DNA of 64,000 nt from the NCBI RefSeq assembly GCF_002211305.1, contig NZ_LOKW01000001.1, forward strand, positions 558,001 to 622,000. Direction: 5' to 3'. The notes under the pieces are model-generated. The model did no database searches, was not told where the DNA came from, and was given only the letters and a program-made list of their open reading frames with translations. Shown here one piece after another: positions 8,383 through 17,059 of this stretch (positions are counted from its first letter, which is position 1; the number at the start of each line of letters is the position of its first letter). A program made the translations under genes and the position numbers. Source of the DNA: Rhizobium sp. R634. GTDB lineage: Bacteria; Pseudomonadota; Alphaproteobacteria; Rhizobiales; Rhizobiaceae.

Positions 8383-9945
8383 ATGCGAGCCGAAGATCAC
8401 CGCAGCGACAAGACAAGACCGTTTACCGGCGCCGAATATCTCGCGAGCCTGCGCGACGGGCGCGAGGTCTATATCAACGGCGAGCGCATCGCCGATGTAA
8501 CGGCCCATCCCTCCATGCGCAATTCCGCCCGCTCGATCGCACGGATGTATGACGCGCTGCATGACGAGAAGACCAAGGACCGGCTGACCTCGCCGACCGA
8601 TACCGGCAATGGCGGCTATACCCATAAATATTTCCGGGTGGCGAAATCCTCCGCCGAACTCGCGGCCCAGCAGGGCGCCATCGCCGATTGGGCGCGCATG
8701 TCCTACGGCTGGATGGGCCGCACCGCCGATTACAAGGCGGCGCTGATGAACACGCTCGGCGCCAATGCCGACTGGTACGGGCCGTTCAAGGAGAACGCGC
8801 TCGCCTGGCACAAGCGCGCGCAGGAATCCGTTCTGTTCATGAACCACGCGATCGTCAATCCGCCGATCGATCGCCACAAGCCGGCGGACGCCGTCAAGGA
8901 TGTCTTCGTCCACATCACCAAGGAAACCGATGCGGGTATCTACGTGTCAGGCGCCAAGGTGGTGGCGACCTCCTCGGCCCTGACCCACTACAACTTCCTC
9001 GCCCAGAGCTCGGCGACGGTGACGGAAGACCCCTCTCTGTCGGTCATGTTCATCGTGCCGATGAATGCGCCTGGCATCAAGATGTTCTGCCGCGTCTCCT
9101 ACGAGCAGACCGCCAACACGGTCGGCCATCCCTTCGACTATCCCCTGTCGTCGCGCTTCGACGAGAACGATGCGATCCTGGTGCTCGACAATGTCTTCGT
9201 GCCCTGGGAGGACGTGCTGGTGTTGCGCGATGCGGCCAAGATCCTGTCCTTCCACCCGGCCTCCGGCTTCATGCACGGCTATTGCTTCCAGGGCTGCACG
9301 CGCTTTGCCGTCAAGCTGGACTTTATGGCGGGGTTGCTGGCCAAGGCGCTGCGCGCCACCGGCGGCGACGCCTTCCGCGGCAATCAGGCGGCACTCGGCG
9401 AGGTCATTGCGCTGCGCCACATGTTCTGGTCCTTCTCCAATGCTATGGCCTACAATCCGCAGCCATGGGCAAACGGCGCCGTCCTGCCAAACATGGAGGC
9501 CGCCCTTTCCTACCGCACCTTCATGTCGGAGGCCTATCCGCGCGTCATCGAGACGGTGCGCAAGGTCGTTGCCTCGGGGCTGATCTACCTCCCCTCCTCC
9601 GCCAAGGATTTCGGCAATCCCGAGATCGACCGCTATCTCGCCCAATATGTGCGCGGCTCCAACGATATGGGCCATGTCGAGCGTATCAAGATCATGAAAC
9701 TGCTGTGGGATGCGACCGGCACCGAATTCGGCGGCCGTCACGCGCTTTACGAACTCAATTACGCCGGCGCGCCCGAGGAAGTCCGGCTGCAGGTGCTGAA
9801 AGGTGCCGAGCGCGGCGGGCGGCTCAAGGAGATGGAAGCGCTTGTCGACCAATGCATGAGCGATTACGACGAAACCGGCTGGACCGGTGACACCTGGCTG
9901 CCGCCGCTCGGTCAGGCATCCGCCGTCCGCAACGCGGCCGAATGA
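8383..9945 (+). CDS. hpaB: 4-hydroxyphenylacetate 3-monooxygenase, oxygenase subunit (520 aa)
   Basis: FADH2-dependent oxygenase that ortho-hydroxylates 4-hydroxyphenylacetate to homoprotocatechuate in the cytoplasm. The whole length matches the HpaB/PvcC family: RPFTGAEYLASLRDGREVYINGERI at the N-terminus, YVRGSNDMGHVERIKIMKLLWDATGTEFGGRH-type C-terminal segment (split here for reading), and 520 residues as expected. The ATG at 8383 sits 8 bases after GGAGG; an ATG two codons earlier is too close to it. hpaC follows directly, supplying reduced flavin. Paralogues act on other phenols, but the full hpa pathway nearby supports this substrate. Confidence 0.93.
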   Translation: MRAEDHRSDKTRPFTGAEYLASLRDGREVYINGERIADVTAHPSMRNSARSIARMYDALHDEKTKDRLTSPTDTGNGGYTHKYFRVAKSSAELAAQQGAIADWARMSYGWMGRTADYKAALMNTLGANADWYGPFKENALAWHKRAQESVLFMNHAIVNPPIDRHKPADAVKDVFVHITKETDAGIYVSGAKVVATSSALTHYNFLAQSSATVTEDPSLSVMFIVPMNAPGIKMFCRVSYEQTANTVGHPFDYPLSSRFDENDAILVLDNVFVPWEDVLVLRDAAKILSFHPASGFMHGYCFQGCTRFAVKLDFMAGLLAKALRATGGDAFRGNQAALGEVIALRHMFWSFSNAMAYNPQPWANGAVLPNMEAALSYRTFMSEAYPRVIETVRKVVASGLIYLPSSAKDFGNPEIDRYLAQYVRGSNDMGHVERIKIMKLLWDATGTEFGGRHALYELNYAGAPEEVRLQVLKGAERGGRLKEMEALVDQCMSDYDETGWTGDTWLPPLGQASAVRNAAE

Positions 9946-9955
9946 GGAGATGGCC

Positions 9956-10468
9956 ATGGAGGAGCAAGTCTCGAAAACCGAGTTCCGCGACGCGATGGCC
10001 AGGGTCTGCGCCCCGGTCAACGTCATCACCACCAACGGACCTGCCGGGCGCGGCGGGTTCACCGCCACCGCCATGTGCAGCGTCACCGACGAGCCGCCGA
10101 CGCTGCTGGTTTGCATGAACGGCCGTTCGGCCCAATGTGCCCTCTTCCTGGAAAACCACCGCTTTTGCGTCAACGTACTCGCCGATGACCACCAGGAGCT
10201 CGCCGGCTATTTCGCCGGCCGCCAGTCGGATATGGCGGCACGCTATGCCGCGGCGGAATGGGTCGACATGCCGTCGGGAAGCCAGGCGCTGGCCGGCGCC
10301 ATGGTCTCCTTCGACTGCCGGCTTACCGAGGCCCGCCTGGTCGGCACGCACCACATTTTCATCGGCCAGGTCATTGGCATTCGCTCGCGGACGGATGGAA
10401 ATGCACTGCTTTACTTCGACCGCAACTACATCAATGTGCCGACACAGGTGGGGAGCTTCGGAGGCTAG
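9956..10468 (+). CDS. hpaC: 4-hydroxyphenylacetate 3-monooxygenase, flavin reductase subunit (170 aa)
   Basis: Uses NADH to reduce FAD/FMN for HpaB. The protein is a compact flavin-reductase-like split barrel of the expected 170 residues, with the conserved GFTATAMCSVTDEPPTLLV region and the GTHHIFIGQV motif near the C-terminus. The ATG at 9956 begins 10 bases after the hpaB stop and is well spaced from GAGGAG; an ATG at 9950 is an alternative. It forms a two-gene operon with hpaB and meets the P450 gene tail-to-tail with only 17 bp between them. Confidence 0.92.
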   Translation: MEEQVSKTEFRDAMARVCAPVNVITTNGPAGRGGFTATAMCSVTDEPPTLLVCMNGRSAQCALFLENHRFCVNVLADDHQELAGYFAGRQSDMAARYAAAEWVDMPSGSQALAGAMVSFDCRLTEARLVGTHHIFIGQVIGIRSRTDGNALLYFDRNYINVPTQVGSFGG

Positions 10469-10485
10469 CGCATCGGCTGTAACAC

Positions 10486-11667
10486 CTATCGCAGCGTGAC
10501 GTTCAATGCCGAAGGCGCACGGAATTCCCAACCGCGAAACCGCACCGGGCCATCATCACGGAGCGCGATCTCGGGCGAATGGTCGATCAGATATCGGAGT
10601 GCCGAAGTGATCTGTTGCCGGGCAAACCATCGCCCTGCGCAGAAGTGATGGCCAAAGCCGAAAGCCGCATGACTTCCTTCGTTGCGGTGAATGTCGAAGC
10701 GTCCCGGATCCGTGAACCGGCTCTCGCAATGCGAAGCGGAAGCGAGCACGGCCGCGACCGGCTGATTGGCGGGGATTGTCACGCCGCCGATTTCGACAGC
10801 CTGTGTCGTCTGCCGCGTTTGCGTGCCGATCGGCGTCACCCACCGCAAGCCTTCGTCGACGGCGCGCGGCAGAAGCGCGTCGGGATCGCCCTTCACTTCC
10901 GCGAGCTGAGCCGGGTTTTGCAAAAGCCCAGCCATGATCGAACCCGCTCCGTGGCCAGGCTCCTGCATGCCGCCGAGCAGCAGAACTTTGAGGGTCGGCA
11001 GCACGAATTCTATCGTGCGGACCTCGCCCTCCGGCATGCCGTCATGCAGCATATGCGACAAGGCGGAATCGTCCGGTTCTTCGATGAGTTTCTGCATCAC
11101 GGGCGTCACGATCCCGGTGATTTCCGTGCTGATCGCATCGGCAACGGCCTGCCGCTCGGGATCGCATTCGAAATTGATCGCCCCCTGTGCCAGGCCGAAG
11201 AACCAGCGCCTGAGCGTTTCGAGATCGACATGGCCGAGCCCGAGTGAACGAGCGAGGCTGAGGATCGAAATCGGTTCGAAATAGTCCGACATCAGATCGC
11301 CGCCGCCACTGTCTCGCAAACGCTCATGGTATTCCCGGGCGATCGGCAGGACCAGATCGTCCATATAGGCGGCAACACGCTTTGGATGATATTTCGGATC
11401 GACGCCGCTGCGAAGATTCTTATGCACCGGACCGTCAGCGGTCAGGATGGTCGGTTTGCCCCAGCTCCGGTCGAGCGGCGAGCTTTGGACCGCGGCAGTG
11501 AAGATTTCCGGCGTCTTCGACAGGTATTCGACATCCTTGAAACGCGTCACGAACCAGAGATTGACAGCGGGGATATAGGCGACCGGCATCTCGCGTCGCA
11601 ATCTGGCATAGATCGGATAAGGATCGGCTTCGAGGTCCTCGACAGTAATGGTTTCGGGGAAAGTCAT
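10486..11667 (-). CDS. Cytochrome P450 (393 aa)
   Basis: Soluble bacterial P450. The haem loop is FGFGHHFCAGRWFAR with the ligand Cys at about 343, and the ExxR motif is EGLR. The I-helix reads LLLGGMQEPGHG, so the usual acid-Thr pair is E-P: the proton-relay threonine is replaced by proline. No ferredoxin or reductase gene is adjacent. Its start at 11667 follows AGGAGGAGG. It lies 33 bp downstream of an aldehyde dehydrogenase on the same strand and is probably co-transcribed with it. Substrate unknown; the location between hpaBC and amine genes suggests an aromatic compound or its methyl ether. Confidence 0.9.
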   Translation of the reverse strand: MTFPETITVEDLEADPYPIYARLRREMPVAYIPAVNLWFVTRFKDVEYLSKTPEIFTAAVQSSPLDRSWGKPTILTADGPVHKNLRSGVDPKYHPKRVAAYMDDLVLPIAREYHERLRDSGGGDLMSDYFEPISILSLARSLGLGHVDLETLRRWFFGLAQGAINFECDPERQAVADAISTEITGIVTPVMQKLIEEPDDSALSHMLHDGMPEGEVRTIEFVLPTLKVLLLGGMQEPGHGAGSIMAGLLQNPAQLAEVKGDPDALLPRAVDEGLRWVTPIGTQTRQTTQAVEIGGVTIPANQPVAAVLASASHCESRFTDPGRFDIHRNEGSHAAFGFGHHFCAGRWFARQQITSALRYLIDHSPEIALRDDGPVRFRGWEFRAPSALNVTLR

Positions 11668-11700
11668 GGGCAGCCTCCTCCTGCTGGCCGAAATTCCGGT

Positions 11701-13179
11701 TCAGAGCTGAATCCATGCCGTTTTCAGATCGACATATTTATCCAGCGCATGCAGCGATTTGTCGTGGCCGTTGCCCGATTGCTTGACGCCGCCGAGCGGC
11801 ACGCTGTTGTCGGCGCCGCCATAGGTGTTGACGTGCACGACGCCGGCGCGGATACCGCGCACCATGCGGTGAGCGCGCGACAGGTTCGAGGTCCAGACGG
11901 CGGAAGCGAGGCCGTATTCCGTGGCATTGGCGATCTCTAGGGCTTCCGCCTCCGTCTCGAACGGAATGATCGACAGGATCGGCCCGAAGACCTCTTCGCG
12001 GGCAAGCGTCATGGATGGCGTGACATCGAAGACCGCCGGGCGCATGTAATAGCCGCTCGTCTCTTCCAGAATGCGTGCGCCGCCGGTGCGCAATCGAGCA
12101 CCTTCCGACAAGGCCTGGGCGACGTGGCCGAGATCCTTCTGCAGCTGGATCTCGCTTGAAATCGCGCCTGCTTCGGTGGAAAGCTGCAGGGGGTCGCCGA
12201 CCTTCATGGCCGCGGCAATGCCGGCGACCTTTGCTGAAAATTCCTCGTGGATCGATTTCTCCACAAGCAGGCGGGAGCCCGCGACACAGACCTGGCCGGA
12301 ATTGCGGAAGATGCCGTAGGCCGAGACCTTGGCGGCCTGATCGAGATCCGGCGCATCGGCAAAGACGATATTCGGCGATTTGCCCCCGAGTTCCAGATAG
12401 ACGCGCTTCAAATTGGAACGCGCCGAATATTCGAGCAGACGCCGCCCGACCGGGCCGGAGCCGGTAAAGGCCAGCACATCGATATCCATGTGCAGTCCGA
12501 GTGCTTCGCCGCTGACGGCGCCGCGTCCGGTGACGACGTTGAGCACGCCATCCGGCAATCCCGCTTCGGCGCAGAGTTCGGCAAGCCGCAGCAGCGTCAG
12601 CGACGCGCCCTCGGCCGGTTTCAGCACCACGGAATTGCCGGCCGCAAGTGCGGGCGCGATTTTCCAGGCGCCGATCATCATCGGGAAATTCCACGGCACG
12701 ATGGCGGCGACGACGCCCACCGGCTCGCGGTGAACGAGGCCGAGAATATTGTCGGCCGTCGGTGCGATCTCGCCATAGACCTTGTCGATCGCCTCGGCAT
12801 AGTAGCGGAAGGTGCCAGCGGCGCTGCCGGGCTCGGCCTTCAGCGCCATGGAGATTTCCGTGCCGTTGTCGCGCACGCCGAGCACGGCGAGTTCGAGCGC
12901 GTTTTTCTCGATCAGTTCGGCGATCTTCTGCAGCACCTTCTTGCGCTCGGCAGGGGCTGCCCGCGACCAGCCGCCCTTTTCGAAGGCGCAGCGCGCCGCC
13001 TTGACAGCCCGATCGACGTCTTCGGCGCCGGCATCGGCGATCGTCGTCAGCCTCATGCCGTCGATCGGCGAGATGACATCCATCGCGGCGCCGCTGACGG
13101 CCGGGCGCCAGGCGCCGTCGATGAACAGCGATTGGGAGGGAACGGACAATGTCCGGAGCTGATCGATTTTGTCCTGCAT
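11701..13179 (-). CDS. NAD(P)-dependent aldehyde dehydrogenase, PuuC/phenylacetaldehyde type (492 aa)
   Basis: Oxidises an aldehyde to the acid. Catalytic residues are in place: Asn in VPWNFP (about 164), Lys in LKPAE (187), Glu in LELGGKSP (263) and the nucleophile Cys in GQVCVAGSR (298). The sequence type is that of broad amino- and aryl-aldehyde dehydrogenases. Placed between an APC permease and a P450, and beside an amine-processing operon, a good candidate substrate is 4-hydroxyphenylacetaldehyde, which would give the substrate of HpaBC; this is inference. A palindromic terminator-like element lies just upstream. Confidence 0.9.
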   Translation of the reverse strand: MQDKIDQLRTLSVPSQSLFIDGAWRPAVSGAAMDVISPIDGMRLTTIADAGAEDVDRAVKAARCAFEKGGWSRAAPAERKKVLQKIAELIEKNALELAVLGVRDNGTEISMALKAEPGSAAGTFRYYAEAIDKVYGEIAPTADNILGLVHREPVGVVAAIVPWNFPMMIGAWKIAPALAAGNSVVLKPAEGASLTLLRLAELCAEAGLPDGVLNVVTGRGAVSGEALGLHMDIDVLAFTGSGPVGRRLLEYSARSNLKRVYLELGGKSPNIVFADAPDLDQAAKVSAYGIFRNSGQVCVAGSRLLVEKSIHEEFSAKVAGIAAAMKVGDPLQLSTEAGAISSEIQLQKDLGHVAQALSEGARLRTGGARILEETSGYYMRPAVFDVTPSMTLAREEVFGPILSIIPFETEAEALEIANATEYGLASAVWTSNLSRAHRMVRGIRAGVVHVNTYGGADNSVPLGGVKQSGNGHDKSLHALDKYVDLKTAWIQL

Positions 13180-13195
13180 ATCATGCCCTCATAAG

Positions 13196-13227
13196 AAAAA
13201 GGGTGGCGGATATATATATCCGCCACC
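13196..13227 (-). terminator. Perfect 26-bp palindrome with T-run: terminator or attenuator
   Basis: Positions 13202-13227 are a perfect palindrome, arms GGTGGCGGATATA and TATATCCGCCACC. Read on the minus strand it is followed by CCC and five T (13200-13196). It lies between the permease stop (13244) and the aldehyde dehydrogenase start (13179), so it would end or reduce read-through from the permease gene. Confidence 0.7.
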
Positions 13228-13243
13228 ATTGATGGGGTTCGTG

Positions 13244-14698
13244 TCAGGCTTCCTGCCCGGCGCCGAGCCGGGCAAAACCGATGGCATCCGCCGATTTCAG
13301 CCGCGCCGCCGCCAGCAGCCCGACAATTCCGGCGATCAGCACCAGACCCGGCAGGAACACGGCGAGCACGCCATTGGCGCCGGCGATGGCGCCGAAATTC
13401 GCCGAGATATAATAGACCAATGCCAGCAGGATCAGTCCTGTCACGACCGGCAAGATCTTGACGGCCAGGACATTGTGTTCGAGCCCCGGATTGCGGCTGA
13501 AGAACACGACGATCGCAAAGGCCGTGAAGGCCATCAGCAGGATGATGGCAAGCGTCGCGACATTGGTCAGCCACGAAAACAGCGCCAGAACCGGATCCTG
13601 CCCCGTCAGCGCAAACAGCGCCACGACGAGAACCGCAATGACGGTCTGGATGAGCGAGCCGATATGCGGGCTCTGGAAGACCGGATGCGTGACGCCGACG
13701 GACTTCGGCAGCAGGCCTTCGCGACCGGCGACATACATGTAGCGCGCAACGCCGTTGTGGAAGGCAAGGACGCCGGCAAACAGGCTGGTGATGAAGAGGA
13801 CGCTCATCACCATAGTGATCCAGTGGCCGATATAACGCTCGGCAAGGCCGAAGAGGAAGGTCGTGGGATCGGCGAGGCCCTGAAGCTCGGGCACCAGCTT
13901 GTCGACGCCGGCGCCGTTCACCATCAGCCAGGAGGTCAGCATGTAGAAGAGGCCGATGATCAGCACCGAGATATAGGTGGCGCGCGGCACGGTCTTGTGC
14001 GGTTCGCGCGCTTCCTCGCTGTAGATCGTCGTCGCCTCGAAGCCGATAAAGGCGGCGAAGCAGAACAGGATGCCGACTGCGGCGTTTCCGCTCCAGAAAG
14101 CAGTCGGCGTGAAGGGTGCGCCGGAAAGGCCGGCATCGCCGCCCTTGACGACGATCGCCGCGTCGATGACGAGGACGACGAGATATTCGAGAATAACGAG
14201 AACCATCAGCACCTTGGCTGAAAGATCGACCCGCCGATAGCCGAAGACGGCGACAAAGGCGATGCCGATATAGCTCCAGACCCACCAGGGAAGGTCGAGG
14301 CCGATCTGCTCGGCGAAAAAGCCCTTGGTCGCCGCGCCGAAGAGGCCGAGAACGCCGATCTGCATGGCATTATAGGCCAGGATCGCGATCAGCGCCGCCG
14401 CCCCACCCATCAGGCCGCCGAGCCCCTGCGCGGTATAGGCATAAAAGGCGCCGGCATTGCGGATATGGCGCGCCATGGCGACATAGCCGACGGCAAACAG
14501 CAGCAGGATGCCGGTCACTAGCAGGAAGGTCAGCGGAATGCCCGCTCCGTTGCCGAGCATCATCGACAGCGGCACGCCGCCAGCGACCGCCGTCAGCGGT
14601 GCGGCGGCCGAAACCACCAGGAAGGTCACGGCGCCGACGCCGAGACTGTTTTTGCGCAGCTGGTTCTCAGCCGGGCCTTGCGAATTTTGCGTATTCAT
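13244..14698 (-). CDS. APC-superfamily amino acid/amine permease (484 aa)
   Basis: Inner-membrane importer with about 12 hydrophobic helices. The start resembles amino acid/polyamine antiporters: SLGVGAVTFLVVSAAAPLTAVAGGVPLSM (helix 1, unwound Gly-rich region) and FIGFEATTIYSEEAREPHKTVPRATY in helix 6 and the following loop, an APC-family hallmark. It is divergent from the iclR-led operon across a 322-bp control region, so it probably brings in the amine or amino acid processed there. Substrate cannot be read from sequence alone. Confidence 0.88.
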   Translation of the reverse strand: MNTQNSQGPAENQLRKNSLGVGAVTFLVVSAAAPLTAVAGGVPLSMMLGNGAGIPLTFLLVTGILLLFAVGYVAMARHIRNAGAFYAYTAQGLGGLMGGAAALIAILAYNAMQIGVLGLFGAATKGFFAEQIGLDLPWWVWSYIGIAFVAVFGYRRVDLSAKVLMVLVILEYLVVLVIDAAIVVKGGDAGLSGAPFTPTAFWSGNAAVGILFCFAAFIGFEATTIYSEEAREPHKTVPRATYISVLIIGLFYMLTSWLMVNGAGVDKLVPELQGLADPTTFLFGLAERYIGHWITMVMSVLFITSLFAGVLAFHNGVARYMYVAGREGLLPKSVGVTHPVFQSPHIGSLIQTVIAVLVVALFALTGQDPVLALFSWLTNVATLAIILLMAFTAFAIVVFFSRNPGLEHNVLAVKILPVVTGLILLALVYYISANFGAIAGANGVLAVFLPGLVLIAGIVGLLAAARLKSADAIGFARLGAGQEA

Positions 14699-14827
14699 CT
14701 GTCTTCGTTCCCCTTGCGTAAGAGTATCCGATCATCGCTGCGATTGCGCGCAGGCGACCTCCACCAGAACCGGACTGACGAGCGGGTGTTTTCGGCTTTT
14801 GTTGATTTTGCCGCCGTCAGAGCTTAT

Positions 14828-14856
14828 GGTTCATTATTTGAACCTCAGCTTCAAAT
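14828..14856. promoter_or_regulatory. Overlapping inverted repeats, candidate IclR operator
   Basis: GGTTCA-TTATT-TGAACC (14828-14844) is a perfect palindrome, and ATTTGAA-CCTCAGC-TTCAAAT (14836-14856) is a second one overlapping it. Their size fits dimer-binding sites of an IclR-type regulator, encoded 165 bp downstream. The protein-site link is inference. Confidence 0.45.
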
Positions 14857-14893
14857 ATAGACTTGCAAACAATCCCGGCCTCTGTCAAGTTAT

Positions 14894-14905
14894 TTCGCAT
14901 GTTAA
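14894..14905. promoter_or_regulatory. Weak match to the TTAAC-N2-GTTAA motif
   Basis: TTCGC-AT-GTTAA matches 8 of 10 arm positions of the motif before hpaF and shares the nonamer TGTTAAGTA with it. It could link the iclR operon to HpaR control. Weak evidence alone. Confidence 0.25.
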
Positions 14906-15020
14906 GTATCTTGGGTCGCTGCTATTGTGCCGCGGCACGGGTTTGCGGGCTGATTTGGCGGATGGCGTAAAGCCGGATGCGACAAGCCAGGACATGAACC
15001 CTACCCCAAGAGGAAGAACC

Positions 15021-15806
15021 ATGAGCACGATCGGAAAGGCGCTTTCATTGCTGGACACCCTGTCACGGCTGGACAAGGAGGTGGGTCTCACAGACATCGC
15101 CCGGCTGTGTTCGCTCGACAAGGCGACGGCGCGGCGCTTTCTGGTGGAGTTGGAAAAACACGGCTTCGTCGAGCAGGATGCCGACAGCCGCCGCTACAGG
15201 ATCGGATCGGCGCCGGTTCGGCTCGCCCGCATCCGCGAGGCGCGCTACCCCTTCCTGCGGGTGGCTGTGCCCTTCATCAAGACGCTCGCCGAATCCTCGG
15301 CGGAGACGGTGCATCTCTCGGAATTTTCCGGCGGCAGGCTGTCAACCATCCATGTGGAAGATCCGCCACGCGCCCACCGCATCATCGTCGATGTCGGCAG
15401 CATCCTGCCGTTTCATGCCACCGCATCCGGCCTTGCCTTCCTCGCCTTCTGCCCGGCCAGGGAGATCGACGCCGCGCTGCAAAAGCCGCTCGAAAAATTT
15501 ACCGACCACACCGTCGTCGATCCCGAACTGATCCGCGCCCTGCTCGATGAGACGGCGGCACGCGGCTTTTCGATCAGCCATCAGGGCCTCGAGGCCGGCG
15601 TCATCAGCGCCGCAGCGCCGGTGCGCGCGCCCGACGGACGGCCAATCGGCTGCGTGGCCGTCGCAGCGCCCCTTTCGCGCACCACGAAGACGGCCATTCA
15701 CGACTTCGGAGCGCAGGCCATCGCCGCCGCCAATGCGATTTCAGAAAAATACTACGGGTCGGAAAGACTCACGGGAACCAGTCCAAAAACCAGGAGGAGA
15801 GATTGA
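15021..15806 (+). CDS. IclR-family transcriptional regulator (261 aa)
   Basis: DNA-binding regulator, probably of the genes that follow and of the divergent permease. An N-terminal winged helix (about residues 5-60, with LTDIARLCSLDKATARRFLVELEKHGF) is followed by the IclR effector domain (75-250). The ATG at 15021 follows AGAGGAAG; the upstream open frame has no ribosome site. Its stop overlaps the next ATG by one base (TGATG at 15804-15808), so it is translationally coupled to the UPF0261 gene. The effector is unknown; an amino-alcohol or aromatic amine is plausible from context. Confidence 0.88.
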   Translation: MSTIGKALSLLDTLSRLDKEVGLTDIARLCSLDKATARRFLVELEKHGFVEQDADSRRYRIGSAPVRLARIREARYPFLRVAVPFIKTLAESSAETVHLSEFSGGRLSTIHVEDPPRAHRIIVDVGSILPFHATASGLAFLAFCPAREIDAALQKPLEKFTDHTVVDPELIRALLDETAARGFSISHQGLEAGVISAAAPVRAPDGRPIGCVAVAAPLSRTTKTAIHDFGAQAIAAANAISEKYYGSERLTGTSPKTRRRD

Positions 15807-17059
15807 TGAGCCCTGCGGCTCCCCTGCCAAGGATCCTCGTCATCGGAACCGGTGACACCAAATGCGATGAGCTGCAATTCATGGCGTCCGTCATCGCCGA
15901 AGCCGGCGGCCACCCCGTCATGGTCGATGTCAGCATTCTCGGCGACCCGCCCTACGTTCCCGATTATTCCAAGCACGACATCGCCAAGGCCGCCGCCACC
16001 TCGATTGCGGCGATTGCCGAAAGCGGCGATGAAAACAGCGCCATGGCGGCCATGGCCAGAGGTGCGGCGGCGCTGACGCTGCGGCTCTACAGGGACGGGC
16101 TCGTCGATGGCATCATCGTGCTCGGCGGCTCGATGGGCACGGATCTGGCCCTCGACGTCGCCGCCGTCCTGCCGCTCGGCGTTCCGAAATTTGTGGTTTC
16201 GACCATCGCCTATTCGCATCTGATCCCGCCCGAGCGCATTGCACCCGACCTGATGATGATCCTGTGGGCCGGCGGCCTTTACGGCCTCAACAGCATTTGC
16301 CGCTCGGTGCTGTCGCAGGCCTGCGGAGCCGTCGTCGGCGCGGCAAAGCACGGAACCAAACCGGATCGCACCCGCCCGCTGATCGGCATGACCTCGCTCG
16401 GCTCCTCCTGCCTGAAATATATGAAGCACCTGCGGCCCGAACTGGAAAAGCGCGGTTACGACCTCGCCGTCTTCCACTCGACTGGCATGGGCGGCCGCGC
16501 GTTCGAAGCCATCGCCGCCGAGGCCGGCTTTGCCGCTGTCTTCGATTTCTGCATCCAGGAGGTCAGCAATCATCATTACGGCACGGTGGTGACATCGGGG
16601 CCGGACAGGCTCGAAAATGCAGGACGGGCCGGCATTCCGCAGATCGTTGCGCCCGGCGCCGTCGACATGGTCGATCTCCAGGCCTGGCAGAGGCTGCCGG
16701 ATATCTTCGCCGATCGCCCCTACCATGCCCATAACCGGCTGATCGGATCGGTGACGACCTCGCCGGATGGGCGGCGGGAAGTGGCGCGCGTGATCGGCCG
16801 GAAACTGGCGCGGGCCGAGGCCAGGGTCGCCTTCCTGCTGCCGACCGAAGGGCTGCAGGAATGGGACAAGCCAGACGAGCCGCTGCACGATCCGGAAGGC
16901 CTTGCCGCCTTCCTCGACGAGATGCGCAGCGCCATCCCGCCATTCGTCTCGTTCCAGGAAGTCGACGCGCATATCAATTCCCCATCCTTTTCGGCCGCAG
17001 CCCTTGCCGTTTTCGACAGCTGGGTGACCGAGGGCATCATTCCGGAAGGAAGGCCATGA
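15806..17059 (+). CDS. Tm-1-like ATP-binding / UPF0261 family protein (417 aa)
   Basis: Member of the UPF0261 family, related to the N-terminal ATP-binding domain of the tomato mosaic virus resistance protein Tm-1. Recognisable segments are ILVIGTGDTKCDELQFMA at the start, IIVLGGSMGTDLALDV (about 112-127), a long FVVSTIAYSH loop and the C-terminal domain. Its biochemical role in bacteria is poorly known. Here it lies inside an amine operon, coupled to iclR on one side and overlapping the HAD gene by ATGA on the other, so it probably serves the same pathway. Confidence 0.85.
   Translation: MSPAAPLPRILVIGTGDTKCDELQFMASVIAEAGGHPVMVDVSILGDPPYVPDYSKHDIAKAAATSIAAIAESGDENSAMAAMARGAAALTLRLYRDGLVDGIIVLGGSMGTDLALDVAAVLPLGVPKFVVSTIAYSHLIPPERIAPDLMMILWAGGLYGLNSICRSVLSQACGAVVGAAKHGTKPDRTRPLIGMTSLGSSCLKYMKHLRPELEKRGYDLAVFHSTGMGGRAFEAIAAEAGFAAVFDFCIQEVSNHHYGTVVTSGPDRLENAGRAGIPQIVAPGAVDMVDLQAWQRLPDIFADRPYHAHNRLIGSVTTSPDGRREVARVIGRKLARAEARVAFLLPTEGLQEWDKPDEPLHDPEGLAAFLDEMRSAIPPFVSFQEVDAHINSPSFSAAALAVFDSWVTEGIIPEGRP

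Larger units (their letters stand above)
14699..15020. other. Divergent promoter region between permease and iclR operon, 322 bp
   Basis: This AT-richer gap holds the control sites for both the permease and the iclR-led operon. Two overlapping inverted repeats (14828-14856) and a TTAAC/GTTAA-like half site (14894-14905) are described separately. I see no coding sequence or RNA gene. Confidence 0.6.

Noticed and set aside
13210-13219. The TATATATAT run as a promoter element
   Set aside because: It is the centre of a GC-armed perfect palindrome with a T-run and lies between two co-directional genes, so a terminator explains it better.
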